A stretch of DNA of 64,000 bases from Anomaloglossus baeobatrachus (lineage: Eukaryota > Chordata > Amphibia > Anura > Aromobatidae). This document shows positions 33,189 through 44,379 of this stretch, piece after piece; position 1 is the stretch's first letter; the number at the start of each line of letters is the position of its first letter. The stretch is from positions 94,984,604 to 95,048,603 of the forward strand of contig NC_134356.1 of assembly GCF_048569485.1 (NCBI RefSeq), given 5' to 3'. Both the position numbers and the translations under genes were made by a program. The notes beneath the pieces were generated by a model. The model saw only the letters and a list, made by a program, of their open reading frames with translations. It searched no databases and was not told the origin of the DNA.

Positions 33189-33602
33189 AGGAAATTGTTA
33201 AAGATGGCAAATAGGTATTTATTCACTCCGTAATGTTCTAAATTCAAGATCATATTCCTCAGAATATTGTTGCTTTAAATGTTTCAGTATTATATGGGAT
33301 AAGAGATGTTCTGGAACGTCTTCACCCTTTGGGCAATCTGTAAGGAAAAAAAAACAGTCCTTAGTTGTAAAATTAAGATAATTTATTTTAAGTACAGTAT
33401 GGATATCTGTACATCTAGTGTAAAGGTGACATTATTGCGTTATACATGCAACAGCTAAGGACACATTGTATAGAATTCCCTAGTTTCGTAAGTAGCCCTC
33501 TGTGGGAAAGCAGCCAAACAAATAGTAAATCTATGCATTTACTGTGGAGGTGGTCTTATATGGCATATAATCATAGATTGTGTGACATTTGTATGTTGCT
33601 AT
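33189..33602. other. Unique flank of the LTR element
   Basis: AT-rich DNA with no recognised feature. It is the left-hand insertion flank of the nested stack. Confidence 0.5.
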
Positions 33603-34660
33603 TGTACCGCCCTGGATAACCAGGTAGATGTACACATAGACCCCCGCATAACACCAATCCCACATAGGGTTAAATCAGATGACCTGAAACACTAGTCACC
33701 CCCCCCAGGGAAGGACAGACACACCAGTGGGCGGGATCAGGTGAATTTGGGAACGCCCACCTAGGGGCCTCTGAGAGCCCGGGGCGGGAAAACAGTCAGA
33801 GTCAAGTATCGGTTTCAGTTTGAGTTTGGAGTGAAGGTGAAGCTGACAGGTGCCAGGGTCGGAGCCCTGACACCTTGGCTAGGTGGCAGACGGTAGCCAG
33901 AGTCTGCAGGAGACGGGAAGACGGCCGCCGGAGGTGGACCGGGGCAGGGTTGGAGCCCGCCGGTACCGACACCGGAGACCCGACCCGGAAACCGTGTGCA
34001 CAGAGGGGGTACTTGGACCTGAAGCCAGGACTGGCACCGACGGCCTAGCTAATTAACCAATTGAGGGCAGGATTTTAGGTCCTGTCCCAACCTAAGTCCC
34101 GAAAAGTAGACAACAACCCACCAAGAGGCATCGGGCAACTGCCAGGGTCCGTAGATCCCAAGGGTCAACGTCAGACAGGTACAGCTCCCAACCAAAGGAC
34201 CAGGAGTGGACTCTCGTGTTTCAAAACGGGAAGTCCTATGTAGAACACACTGAGTGCAGAGGAGAGAGACTTTGACTACCAACCCGGGTGTGGGATTAGA
34301 TACACCCGTCTGCGGTGGCCGGCCACCATCACCTTGGTTTACCATGAGACTTGTGTGCTTTATTCGACCGTGAGTAACATCCCCGGCCTGGCCGCGTGCG
34401 CCGACCCCTGCAATTACCATTCTCAGCATAGAGACACTGGGCCCCGGGATATACATCCCTACCCACGGAGGGGTTAACATCCAATTGCTAGCCCAATGTC
34501 CCCGGGAGCCCCACAACGGCAGCGGTGGTGCTGCATCTCACCACACACCGTTGGTGGCGTCACAGACATTTTACAACCAATCCCATATAAATACGGCCAC
34601 CTTTATTCGGAGTGTTCGCGTGACACCCGAGTCCGGAGAACTCCTCGAGCCGTAACGTAG
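33603..34660 (+). repeat. 5' long terminal repeat of the old LTR element
   Basis: It starts TGTACCGCCCTGG and keeps alignment with the 60726 repeat up to CGTAACGTAG. Shared landmarks are CCCACATAGGGTTAAATCAG, GGGCGGGAAAACAGTCAGAG, GCTTTATTCGACCGTGAGTA and GGTGGCGTCACAGACATT-like sequence. The true LTR boundary may lie slightly further right. Confidence 0.75.
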
Positions 34661-35600
34661 CCCAGTGTCTTCTTCTCCGAGAAAGGGCGCAAAGCTGAAG
34701 CCCTGCCCCCTGGGAACAAGGACAGAAGGAAAACCCTGAGGCAGAAATTGAAACTAGCAAGCCGCATCAGAGGACCGCTCCTGAAAAACCAGGGGGCGGG
34801 AGAGAATAGCGGCATGTGATCCGAGGAAATAAGAGGCAGGGACACCAGGACTCTGCCATCTTCCGTTCCTGGACACCACCTTGAGAGGAAGTCTGACCGG
34901 TCCAGCAACCCGAAGATGGAAGGATTTGCCCCCAGGACTGCCGACTAGGTCGAAGCCCAGACGGAACGGATGTGCCAAAGAATCCAGGCCCAGGCCAACT
35001 TTCTACTAAAGAGATAGACGGCCGAGATGCAGGAACTGACTGCAGCTGTCCGGACCCGCAAAGTGGAGATGACCTCAGAGGAGCGGGTAAGCGACCCACG
35101 CCCATATGTCCCACCGGGACCGGCCCAACAGGCTGAGGAGCTCGGTCTGCCCCCATCCGCCACGCCACCACTCTCGCTGCCTGTACCTCTAGCTGGCGCC
35201 TTGCTCGGTCCACTGCCACAAGCCACGGCAGCAGTACCCGTTCCATCTGCCTGTGAGGACCCGGCAATTGAGCCCTCGGGCCATGAGCACGCCACCTCTC
35301 CGGCACCCGTAACAGCCCCGCGAAAGACCAAAGCCCGGAAGACATCCCCTCCGGCCCCGAGCCCGGCCGCACCAGAGATGACATCATCCCCGATCCTGGA
35401 GAAGGCAGCGGACTCGATGACGTCGACCCCGGCAATCCGCCCGGTCGCAGCAGAGGCGACGCCTGACTGGAGGTCAGCAAAGATGGCGGCCGCTCCCCAG
35501 TACCCGGTCCCCACTGAGGTGCAGCTGGGATGCACCTGCAGGGCAGCAGAGCAGGCCGCGGATCAACGGAGCCCTCTTCCACTTCACGTGAGCCCGGTCG
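34661..35600 (+). pseudogene. Interior of the old LTR element, proline/alanine-rich coding part, fossil
   Basis: This is a leader followed by a plus-strand open reading beginning at about 35027. It is rich in P, A, S and T with no recognisable enzymatic motif (for example PLSLPVPLAGALLGPLPQA). Composition is GC-rich, unlike the surrounding AT-rich genome. A gag-like or adaptor role is possible but not shown. The coding region is interrupted at its right edge by the GGATAAC insertion. The longer minus-strand frame over the same bases is a shadow of the GC-rich composition. Confidence 0.5.
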
Positions 35601-36315
35601 TAGCCGGCAGTGACTGAATAGGATAACTGAAGTGAGCACTAATATATATATTTTCTGAGTGCAAGCCAAAAAAAATACATACTATACAAGGATAAGGCTG
35701 CACATCAAACTTAGATAATGGTATAATGCCTCAAGCATATGGAAAAATATTGGAAAATACAATGAAAAAATGCTACTTGCTAACTTGAACATGTGAATAA
35801 TGAATTGCATACCTGCCAAGAATATTATGAAAAAGGAGATATTTAGCAATCGCATTGATCAATGTAACTGAGCCCCAAGACCTCGTCAAGGTATATCTCT
35901 ATATTGGGGTCCCTAGCTCTGTGACCCCAACTGTGTGTCATCTCATTGCAATTAAAAACTGCTGTGGGTGGAGAGGGGTAACTAAGGACTGTCTTATATA
36001 GGAGATGGAAAAAACATGGCTAAAAGGGGCGGAGCTGTGTTCACATTCAGAAAAAAACTACATATAACTGAATAGGATAACTGAAGTGAGCACTAATATA
36101 TATATTTTCTGAGTGCAAGCCAAAAAAAATACATACTATACAAGGATAAGGCTGCACATCAAACTTAGATAATGGTATAATGCCTCAAGCATATGGAAAA
36201 ATATTGGAAAATACAATGAAAAAATGCTACTTGCTAACTTGAACATGTGAATAATGAATTGCATACCTGCCATGAATATTATGAAAAAGGAGATATTTAG
36301 CAATCGCATTGATCA

Positions 36316-36957
36316 TGTAATACTATTGTATGTTTTGAGGATTTCGATAGCGTTAGGGCAATGACAGCCAGAGACGAGTTTGTGGTACAAGATGTTTATG
36401 ATATGTAACCACGGTAGATACACAACGGAAATACACAGTATAACAAACACATGAAAATACCTTTCCGAAACGGAGCGAAGGGGATTCCCGGGGCCACGCA
36501 CCGGACTCCCCCAGGGAGACCACCAGAGCGAACCCCTATACTGGGACTGTCCGGCAATCAACCCCGGAAGGCCTAAATGCGCCGCAGCCGGGACACAAGG
36601 GGCAAGCGGTAAAGTCCAGAAGTGTCCGTACGGGATGAAAGTCCAGAATGGTTATGAACCGGAAGAAACCGGGCAGACGTGCTGACCAAAGACGGCAGAC
36701 GGAGTCCGGGCACAGTTTGAAGAAACCGGGTGTGGTCCAGAGTCGGTCGGTAGATTTTCAGGAGGATCCAAAGGTAATCAAGTAGCAGCAGCAGCAAAGC
36801 AGGAGCACACAGCAAGCAGTATACTCAGGCACTGGACTAGGCTTAGAGGCGGCCTTTTAAGCAGCTGGACAGGAAGTAGGGCAACAGAACATAAAACTCC
36901 ATGTTAACCGAGGGCAAGCTCTTTCAAAAGAGGACTGGAAAACCCGGAAACCTGACA
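36316..36957 (-). repeat. 3' LTR of the gypsy element
   Basis: A 642-bp repeat starting TGTAATACTATTG and ending AACCTGACA on the plus strand. Because the element reads on the minus strand, this is the downstream LTR. Its sequence is nearly identical to 41396-42037. Confidence 0.93.
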
Positions 36958-36981
36958 TTACTCCCCCCCCCAGAAACGGCC

Positions 36982-39900
36982 TCAGGACGGGTCAGGGCCC
37001 GGCTTGTCCGGGTACCGTCGATGAAACTGAGCGATCTTCCGGGGTGCTCGAATGTTACCCACCGGTTCCCAGGAATCGTCCTCGGGGGCGTACCCCTGCC
37101 AACGTACCAGATACTGAAGCCGACGACGATGGAGCCGGGAGTCAATAATGTCCTCAACCACGAACTGCTCCTCGCCGTCGACCATCACAGGCGGAGGAGG
37201 AGGCACGACACGACCATGAAACGTATTGGGAGAGACGGATTTGAGGAGAGAAACATGAAAGACCGGGTGTACCTTTAGATGGTGCGGTAACCGCAGCCGA
37301 CAGGCCACAGGGCTCACGATCCCGGTGATCTTGAACGGACCGATGAATTTTTGTCCCAGCTTCTGCGAAGGGACACCCAATCTCAGGTTCTTGGTGGATA
37401 ACCATACAGAGTCCCCTACCTTATACATGGGTGCCGGTTTCCGGTGAGCGTCTGCCGACCTCTTGTAACGCTCCTGAGCTGTAGCCACAGTGTCCTTCAG
37501 AACCTCCAGATTTTGTCGTAGCTCTGTCAATCTGTCCTCCACCGCAGGCACTGAGACCGCAACCGGTGACCTAGGCAAAATAGTCGGATGGTAACCCAAG
37601 TTAGCAAAGAAGGGCGTTACCTTAGTGGAGCTGCTCTGAGTGTTGTTATACGAGAACTCCGCCAACGGAAGCATCTTTAACCAATCGTCCTGCAGATGGC
37701 TGACATAACAGCGAAGGTATTGTTACAGGGTTTGATTGGTCCGTTCGGTTTGCCCATTTGTCTGAGGATGGTATGCAGAAGACAAACAGACATCAATCTG
37801 GAGTGCCGTACAAAACCCCTTCCAGAACCTAGACGTGAACTGCACGCCCCGGTCAGAGATGATCTCGTCTGGTACCCCATGCAATCGGAATACGTTCTGG
37901 ATAACCAGATCCACTGTCTCTGCGGCTGAGGGAAGACCGGCACACGGAATAAAGTGAGCAGCTTTAGTCAACCGATCCACCACCACTAAAATGGTATTGT
38001 GACCGTCTGAGACGGGCAACTCCACAATAAAATCCATTGAGATAGACCCCCAAGGGCGAGATGGCACGGGTAACGGTTGGAGGAGTCCTGTAGGAGCCAC
38101 ACGAGGGACCTTGCACCGGGCACAAACCACACATGAGTGGACATAGTCCTTTACGTCCTTTAAACAGGTAGGCCACCAGAAAAAACGGTTCAGAAATTCC
38201 TGCGTCTTCTGTACCCCCCTATGACCAGCCAACACGGAGTCATGGACCAACTTGAGAACCCGAAGTCTTACGGCCTCCGGGACATAAATGCGTCGCTCTC
38301 TCAACCACACACCATTCCGAAGAACAAGAGTTACATCATTCGGGGGGGCAGCAAGAAATACGTCACCATCATAGGCCAGCTTGATGTCCTTCCACAAGTC
38401 CTGGTCCTGGATTACTCCAACGAAATTGGCATCCGATAACACGGTCTGAGACGGGGTTCCAGGCACGGAGTCCACGGCGTGGATTCGGGACAAGGCATCG
38501 GCTTTCCCATTACGTGAACCTGGACGGTATGTAACGACAAAATTTAACTGGTTAAGGAATAGGCTCCAACGGGCTTGCCGTGGAGACAGGCACCTGGCAG
38601 ACTTTCCAGATTACGATGATCTGTGAGTACTATCACTTGCTGCGCGGCTCCCTGTAAGTGGTGTCTCCATTCCTTGAAAGCGGAAATAATCGCTAACAAT
38701 TCTTTGTCCGCAATGTCATAGTTCCTTTCTGCAGGGGACAACCGGCGGGAAAAGAAAGCACACGGATGTAAGAGACTCTTGTCCCCAGTCCTCTGAGAAA
38801 GGATGGCCCCTAATGCGTAGTCGGAAGCGTCGACTTCCACGATAAAGGGAAGTGCGGGATTCGGATGTACCAATATAGGCGCTGAGGTAAAACAAACCTT
38901 GAGACGATGGAAGGCTTCCTGGGCCTGGGCGGACCACACAAACTTCTGTCCTTTCTTGGTTAACAGAGTGATGGGACGAACGATCTCTGAAAAATTACGG
39001 ATAAAACGTCGGTAAAAGTTGGCAAAACCGACAAAGCGTTGTACCTCTTTGATGTTTCCCGGTTCCGGCCAGTCTAGAATTGCTTGTATTTTGCCAGACT
39101 CCATGTTCAGTCCCTGAGGAGAGATGACATAACCTAAGAATTGTATCTGTGAGCAATGGAATTCGCATTTCTCCAGTTTGATGTACAGGTGGTTTTCCCT
39201 CAGCCGGGTAAGTACGGTCTTGACGTGCTCCTGGTGTTCCTGTAGGGAATCAGAAAAGATTAGGATATCGTCCAGATAAATCACCATGAATTGGTCCATG
39301 ATATCCCTAAAAATATCGTTAACTAGATGTTGGAAAGCCGCGGGAGCGTTACAAAGTCCAAAAGGCATCACTAGGTACTCAAAATGTCCATACCGACATC
39401 GGAACGCGGTCTTCCACTCGTCTCCGGGACGTATGCGGAGTAGATTGTATGCCCCACGGAGGTCCAATTTGGTGAATATTTTTGCCTGTTGGACCCTCTC
39501 CAATAGCTCAGGAATCAATGGTAACGGATACCGGTTCCGGATGGTTATTTTATTCAGTTCCCGGTAGTCAATACAGGGTCTTAGAGTCCCCTCTTTCTTT
39601 TTCACAAAAAAGATGGGTGCCCCTGCTGGTGAGGTAGACGGACGAATAAATCCCTTAGCTAGACTTTCATCAATGTAGTTTTTTAGTGCTTCTAGCTCAG
39701 GTGCCGCCAACGGGTAGACATGACCAAACGGGATCTCCGCCCCTGGGAGTAAGTCTATGGGGCAATCATGCGGTCTATGCGGGGTAAGCCGATCGGCTTT
39801 TCTTTTGTCGCATATGTCCGCAAAGTCGTTATACACCGGGGGTAGAACAGGTACCTGTACAGTGCCCTCCGCATTCGGTGTTACTGGAACCGGAACAGTT

Positions 39901-41360
39901 GGACTAATGGTCAGAATACTCTGCGGTGGGAAGGATATTTCCTTAGTTTCCCAATCGATGACCGGATTTGTAGACCGTAGCCACGGAATACCTAAAATAA
40001 TCGGAAAATGAGGAGAAGAAATTAGCATGAAAACAAGGGTCTCCTGCTGACCTGGCTTCATGACGCATTCTAGCGGTACGGTTTCCCGATCAACTGGTCC
40101 AGAGATTAACGGAGATCCGTCTACCGTCTCCATGGTAACCGGTGAGGCTCTTTGCTGAGTCCGGATACCGTGTTTCCTGGCAAAAGAGGAGTCCATGAAA
40201 TTTCCCCCTGCCCCAGAATCTATCATTGCAGAGGTAGGTATTAGCTGTCCCTCCCACCGGATCTGAATGGGGAGCGAGCAATGGGTATATTTCCCTTCCG
40301 AGTCCTTCGGTGAGGTTGACATTACAGTCAAGGGAAATACCGCATCCAAGTGTCCACTTGCCTCAGAGATATCGGACTCTGCGTCCGTGTTGTCACACTC
40401 TGCCATGGCTGCCAATACCTTATTTGGGCGATTCGGACGTTTCGGGCAGTCGATCAAGAAATGGTCCGATTGACCGCAATAGAAACACAAACACTCACGG
40501 AGCCGGTGTTCGCGACGTTCATTGGTCTCTCGCTTTTGCAGAGAGTCCACTTGCATAGGAACGTCCTCGGCCTCCCGTGGCGTCCTGAGAGCGGGTTCTC
40601 TGGAAGGAAATGCAAAGTTGTTTACACGGTTTACAGCTGCCCATTTTTCCTGTCTACGTTCCGTCAAGCGGGTATCAATACGCACACAGTGCTGGAGAAA
40701 CAGTTCAAAATCCCCTGGAGATTCAGAACGAGCTAACTCGTCCTTGATGGTACCGGACAACCCCTTTCTGAAAACAGACAATAATGCATTGTTTCCCCAG
40801 TCGGTGTCTACCACTAACCTCTTAAATTCAGTGGCGTATTCAACGACAGAACGCTTTCCCTGACGTAAGGAAAGGAGAGCCGATTCAGCGGTAGCACGGC
40901 GATTCGGATCATCAAACATCTGCGCCATTGCGGTCAGAAAATCATCTAGGTGATTTAAACGGATGTCCCGGTTCTCTATCATAGGATTAGCCCAAGCCAG
41001 TGCTCGTGAGGTTAATAACATAATTATACATAACACTTTGGACCGGTCAGAACGGTAATAATCGGCATGTACATCAAAAAACAGTATACATTGGTTCACA
41101 AATCCACGAAACTGACTACGGTCACCATTGAAACGGAATGGGGGTAACCTAGGCATACCGGCAGCTGATACGGACGTAGTGGGGCCGGCTTCCTGAGCCT
41201 CCACTCTGACTTGCAAGTCCTGTATAGCCGGACCCAGTACCTGGTGATCATGGCCCAGCTGTGCCTCCACATCTCTAAGTTTAGTCTGCACCACCTCCAT
41301 CTCCTGCTGCAAGGAGTTAATCATAGAAAAGAGCTGATCTACTCCTCGTGTCTCAGTCAT
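36982..41360 (-). pseudogene. gag-pol coding region of the gypsy chromovirus, fossil
   Basis: The domains appear in order from right to left. Gag opens with a coiled-coil-like start near 41.3 kb. A CCHC zinc knuckle (CFYCGQSDHFLIDC) lies near 40.46 kb and a protease signature (IDSGAGGNF) near 40.2 kb. The reverse transcriptase has the YLDD box near 39.27 kb, and RNase H (VEVDASDYALGA) lies near 38.83 kb. The integrase has its HHCC finger and DDE core between about 38.3 and 37.7 kb. A chromodomain (YLVRWQGYAPEDDSWEP) lies near 37.1 kb. Gag and pol appear to share one frame, as in many chromoviruses. The region looks recently alive but has about two breaks. No envelope gene is present. Confidence 0.9.
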
Positions 41361-41395
41361 TGCCCCAGCGAAATCCTCTTATGGCCTGAGTATAA

Positions 41396-42037
41396 TGTAA
41401 TACTATTGTATGTTTTGAGGATTTCGATAGCGTTAGGGCAATGACAGCCAGAGACGAGTTTGTGGTACAAGATGTTTATGATATGTAACCACGGTAGATA
41501 CACAACGGAAATACACAGTATAACAAACACATGAAAATACCTTTCCGAAACGGAGCGAAGGGGATTCCCGGGGCCACGCACCGGACTCCCCCAGGGAGAC
41601 CACCAGAGCGAACCCCTATACAGGGACTGTCCGGCAATCAACCCCGGAAGGCCTAAATGCGCCGCAGCCGGGACACAAGGGGCAAGCGGTAAAGTCCAGA
41701 AGTGTCCGTACGGGATGAAAGTCCAGAATGGTTATGAACCGGAAGAAACCGGGCAGACGTGCTGACCAAAGACGGCAGACGGAGTCCGGGCACAGTTTGA
41801 AGAAACCGGGTGTGGTCCAGAGTCGGTCGGTAGATTTTCAGGAGGATCCAAAGGTAATCAAGTAGCAGCAGCAGCAAAGCAGGAGCACACAGCAAGCAGT
41901 ATACTCAGGCACTGGACTAGGCTTAGAGGCGGCCTTTTAAGCAGCTGGAAAGGAAGTAGGGCAACAGAACATAAAACTCCATGTTAACCGAGGGCAAGCT
42001 CTTTCAAAAGAGGACTGGAAAACCCGGAAACCTGACA
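41396..42037 (-). repeat. 5' LTR of the gypsy element
   Basis: A 642-bp repeat, the upstream LTR in element orientation. It is nearly identical to 36316-36957, which supports a recent insertion. The gag start lies about 35 bp beyond its inner edge, so the leader is very short. Confidence 0.93.
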
Positions 42038-42274
42038 GATCAATGTAACTGAGCCCCAAGACCTCGTCAAGGTATATCTCTATATTGGGGTCCCTAGCTC
42101 TGTGACCCTAACTGTGTGTCATCTCATTGCAATTAAAAACTGCTGTGGGTGGAGAGGGGTAATCAAGGACTTATATAGGAGATGGAAAAAACATGGCCGA
42201 AAGGGGCGGAGCTGTGTTCACATTCAGAAAAAAACTTAATAGTACTAAAAGGATAACTGAAGTGAGCACCAATT

Positions 42275-42282
<8 letters not shown>

Positions 42283-42318
<36 letters not shown>
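42283..42318. repeat. TA microsatellite used as Tc1 target
   Basis: About 18 TA units lie just left of the Tc1 element, with a few more at 43957-43968 on its right. Together they form one interrupted TA tract inside the GGATAAC unit. Confidence 0.9.
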
Positions 42319-42321
<3 letters not shown>

Positions 42322-43956
42322 TTAGGTCCAGAAATATTTGGACAGTGACACAAGTTTTGTTATTTTAGCTGTTTACAAAAACATGTTCAGAAATACAATT
42401 ATATATATAATATGGGCTGAAAGTGCACACTCCCAGCTGCAATATGAGAGTTTTCACATCCAAATCGGAGAAAGGGTTTAGGAATCATAGCTCTGTAATG
42501 CATAGCCTCCTCTTTTTCAAGGGACCAAAAGTAATTGGACAAGGGACTCTAAGGGCTGCAATTAACTCTGAAGGCGTCTCCCTAGTTAACCTGTAATTAA
42601 TGAAGTAGTTAAAAGGTCTGGGGTTGATTACAGGTGTGTGGTTTTGCATTTGGAAGCTGTTGCTGTGACCAGACAACATGCGGTCTAAGGAACTCTCAAT
42701 TGAGGTGAAGCAGAACATCCTGAGGCTGAAAAAAAAGAAAAAATCCATCAGAGAGATAGCAGACATGCTTGGAGTAGCAAAATCAACAGTCGGGTACATT
42801 CTGAGAAAAAAGGAATTGACTGGTGAGCTTGGGAACTCAAAAAGGCCTGGGCGTCCACGGATGACAACAGTGGTGGATGATCGCCGCATACTTTCTTTGG
42901 TGAAGAAGAACCCGTTCACAACATCAACTGAAGTCCAGAACACTCTCAGTGAAGTAGGTGTATCTGTCTCTAAGTCAACAGTAAAGAGAAGACTCCATGA
43001 AAGTAAATACAAAGGGTTCACATCTAGATGCAAACCATTCATCAATTCCAAAAATAGACAGGCCAGAGTTAAATTTGCTGAAAAACACCTCATGAAGCCA
43101 GCTCAGTTCTGGAAAAGTATTCTATGGACAGATGAGACCAAGATCAACCTGTACCAGAATGATGGGAAGAAAAAAGTTTGGAGAAGAAAGGGAACGGCAC
43201 ATGATCCAAGGCACACCACATCCTCTGTAAAACATGGTGGAGGCAACATGATGGCATGGGCATGCATGGCTTTCAATGGCACTGGGTCACTTGTGTTTAT
43301 TGATGACATAACAGCAGACAAGAGTAGCCGGATGAATTCTGAAGTGTACCGGGATACACTTTCAGCCCAGATTCAGCCAAATGCCGCAAAGTTGATCGGA
43401 CGGCGCTTCATAGTACAGATGGACAATGACCCCAAGCATACAGCCACAGCTACCCAGGAGTTCATGAGTGCAAAAAAGTGGAACATTCTGCAATGGCCAA
43501 GTCAATCACCAGATCTTAACCCAATTGAGCATGCATTTCACTTGCTCAAATCCAGACTTAAGACGGAAAGACCCACAAACAAGCAAGACCTGAAGGCTGC
43601 GGCTGTAAAGGCCTGGCAAAGCATTAAGAAGGAGGAAACCCAGCATTTGGTGATGTCCATGGCTTCCAGACTTAAGGCAGTGATTGCCTCCAAAGGATTT
43701 GCAACAAAATATTGAAAACAAAAATATTTTGTTTGGGTTTGGTTTATTTGTCCTCCTAAAATGTGGAGTGTTTGTAAAGAAATGTGTACAATTCCTACAA
43801 TTTCTATCAGATATTTTTGTTCAAACCTTCAAATTAAACATTACAATCTGCACTTGAATTCTGTTGTAGAGGTTTCATTTCAAATCCAATGTGGTGGCAC
43901 GCAGAGCCCAACTCGCGAAAATTGTGTCACTGTCCAAATATTTCTGGACCTAACTG
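42319..43956 (+). mobile_element. Complete Tc1-like DNA transposon
   Basis: The element is 1638 bp, flanked by TA (42317-42318 and 43957-43958). The termini are inverted repeats that are identical for about 35 bp, opening CAGTTAGGTCCAGAAATATT. A single intact transposase frame lies inside. A second copy of the binding-site-like word AAAAGTAATTGGACAAG occurs about 200 bp in from the left end. The TA tract at the insertion site fits the TA preference of the family. Confidence 0.95.
42678..43715 (+). CDS. Tc1-like transposase, DD34E, 345 aa, intact
   Basis: This cut-and-paste transposase acts on the flanking inverted repeats. The N-terminal paired-like helix-turn-helix region spans about 8-50, with IREIADMLGVAKSTVGYIL as a clear turn. 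A GRPR-type AT hook (KRPGRPRMT) lies at about 55-63, and a second DNA-binding subdomain at about 65-120. The catalytic triad is D152 (WTDETK), D249 (MDNDPKHTA) and E284 (SPDLNPIEH). The last two are separated by 34 residues, which gives the DD34E class. The glycine-rich KHGGGNMMAWACM box is present. The protein ends IASKGFATKY, the usual Tc1 tail. There are no stops or shifts and the length is normal, so it may be functional. The start was chosen at the ATG before RSKELS because it gives the standard length. Confidence 0.95.
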   Translation: MRSKELSIEVKQNILRLKKKKKSIREIADMLGVAKSTVGYILRKKELTGELGNSKRPGRPRMTTVVDDRRILSLVKKNPFTTSTEVQNTLSEVGVSVSKSTVKRRLHESKYKGFTSRCKPFINSKNRQARVKFAEKHLMKPAQFWKSILWTDETKINLYQNDGKKKVWRRKGTAHDPRHTTSSVKHGGGNMMAWACMAFNGTGSLVFIDDITADKSSRMNSEVYRDTLSAQIQPNAAKLIGRRFIVQMDNDPKHTATATQEFMSAKKWNILQWPSQSPDLNPIEHAFHLLKSRLKTERPTNKQDLKAAAVKAWQSIKKEETQHLVMSMASRLKAVIASKGFATKY

Positions 43957-44064
43957 TATATATATATAGAGTGCAAGTCAAAAATACATAATCAATAAAG
44001 ATGAAGGCTGCATATCAACTAATTTGATAATAGTATAATAATAGCCGGCAGTGAGGCCGTCTGG

Positions 44065-44379
44065 ATGATCCAAGCCCCTGAGCAGGAGGAAGCAGTGTGC
44101 GGAACCCGTACTCCATATTGGGAGCGGCAGCAGCTGAAGACGGAGATCGCGGCCAGGGAGAAACGGAAGGCCAAAGTACTAAATAGAACATACCGGGAGA
44201 AGGAAAACCTCCGGCAGGCAAATTTTCGGGTGCCGGGCCCGACGTTCCAAGGACAGGTCCAGCACTTTAACCCCCAAAAGGGATGGGGCTTTATTTATGA
44301 ACCGGGCCTGGAGGCCGAGATTTTTGTATCCCGGAGGGATGTGGCCCCCCCATTTGCCTACGGGTCACCCGGATCGTGA
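44065..44379 (+). pseudogene. Cold-shock-domain-like piece in the interior of the old LTR element, fossil
   Basis: The frame encodes a basic, charged N-terminal stretch (about residues 18-55, probably helical), followed by a cold-shock-like fold start. GQVQHFNPQ (63-71) resembles strand 1. KGWGFIY (72-78) matches the RNP1 pattern KGYGFI, and EIFVSRRDV (85-93) matches the RNP2 pattern DVFVHxSxI. Cold-shock domains bind single-stranded nucleic acid, as in Y-box and Lin28 proteins. Finding one inside an LTR element is unusual. The piece sits between the GGATAAC insertion and the Penelope insertion. It is part of a broken element, and at least one break affects this region. The assignment is from motif reading only. 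Confidence 0.6.

Larger units (their letters stand above)
36316..42037 (-). mobile_element. Ty3/gypsy chromovirus, nearly complete, young, fossil
   Basis: The element is 5.7 kb with 642-bp LTRs and a 5-bp target duplication GATCA (36311-36315 and 42038-42042). The empty site is readable in the neighbouring GGATAAC unit (GCATTGATCAATGTAAC at about 35856). On the minus strand it holds gag, protease, reverse transcriptase, RNase H and integrase ending in a chromodomain. A purine tract (GGGGGGGGGAG on the minus strand) abuts the left LTR. The LTRs differ at about two positions by eye, so insertion was recent. The coding region is broken, at roughly two places. Confidence 0.93.
35614..44041 (+). 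mobile_element. GGATAAC-family insertion, three tandem units, 13-bp target duplication
   Basis: TAGCCGGCAGTGA lies at 35601-35613 and 44042-44054. The inserted DNA is a head-to-tail series. Unit 1 (about 35614-36067, 454 bp) is followed by unit 2, split by the gypsy element into 36068-36315 and 42043-42240. Truncated unit 3 is split by a Tc1 into 42241-42318 and 43957-44041. No protein is encoded. Tandem units with a truncated last copy and a long target duplication resemble Penelope-type integration. No hammerhead was found in this family. Confidence 0.8.

Noticed and set aside
34767-35669. 300-codon minus-strand frame
   Set aside because: Shadow of the GC-rich proline/alanine-coding interior of the LTR element; its composition follows the codons of the opposite strand.
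42485-43093. 202-codon minus-strand frame
   Set aside because: It lies antisense within the intact Tc1 element and is explained by the codon structure of the transposase gene.
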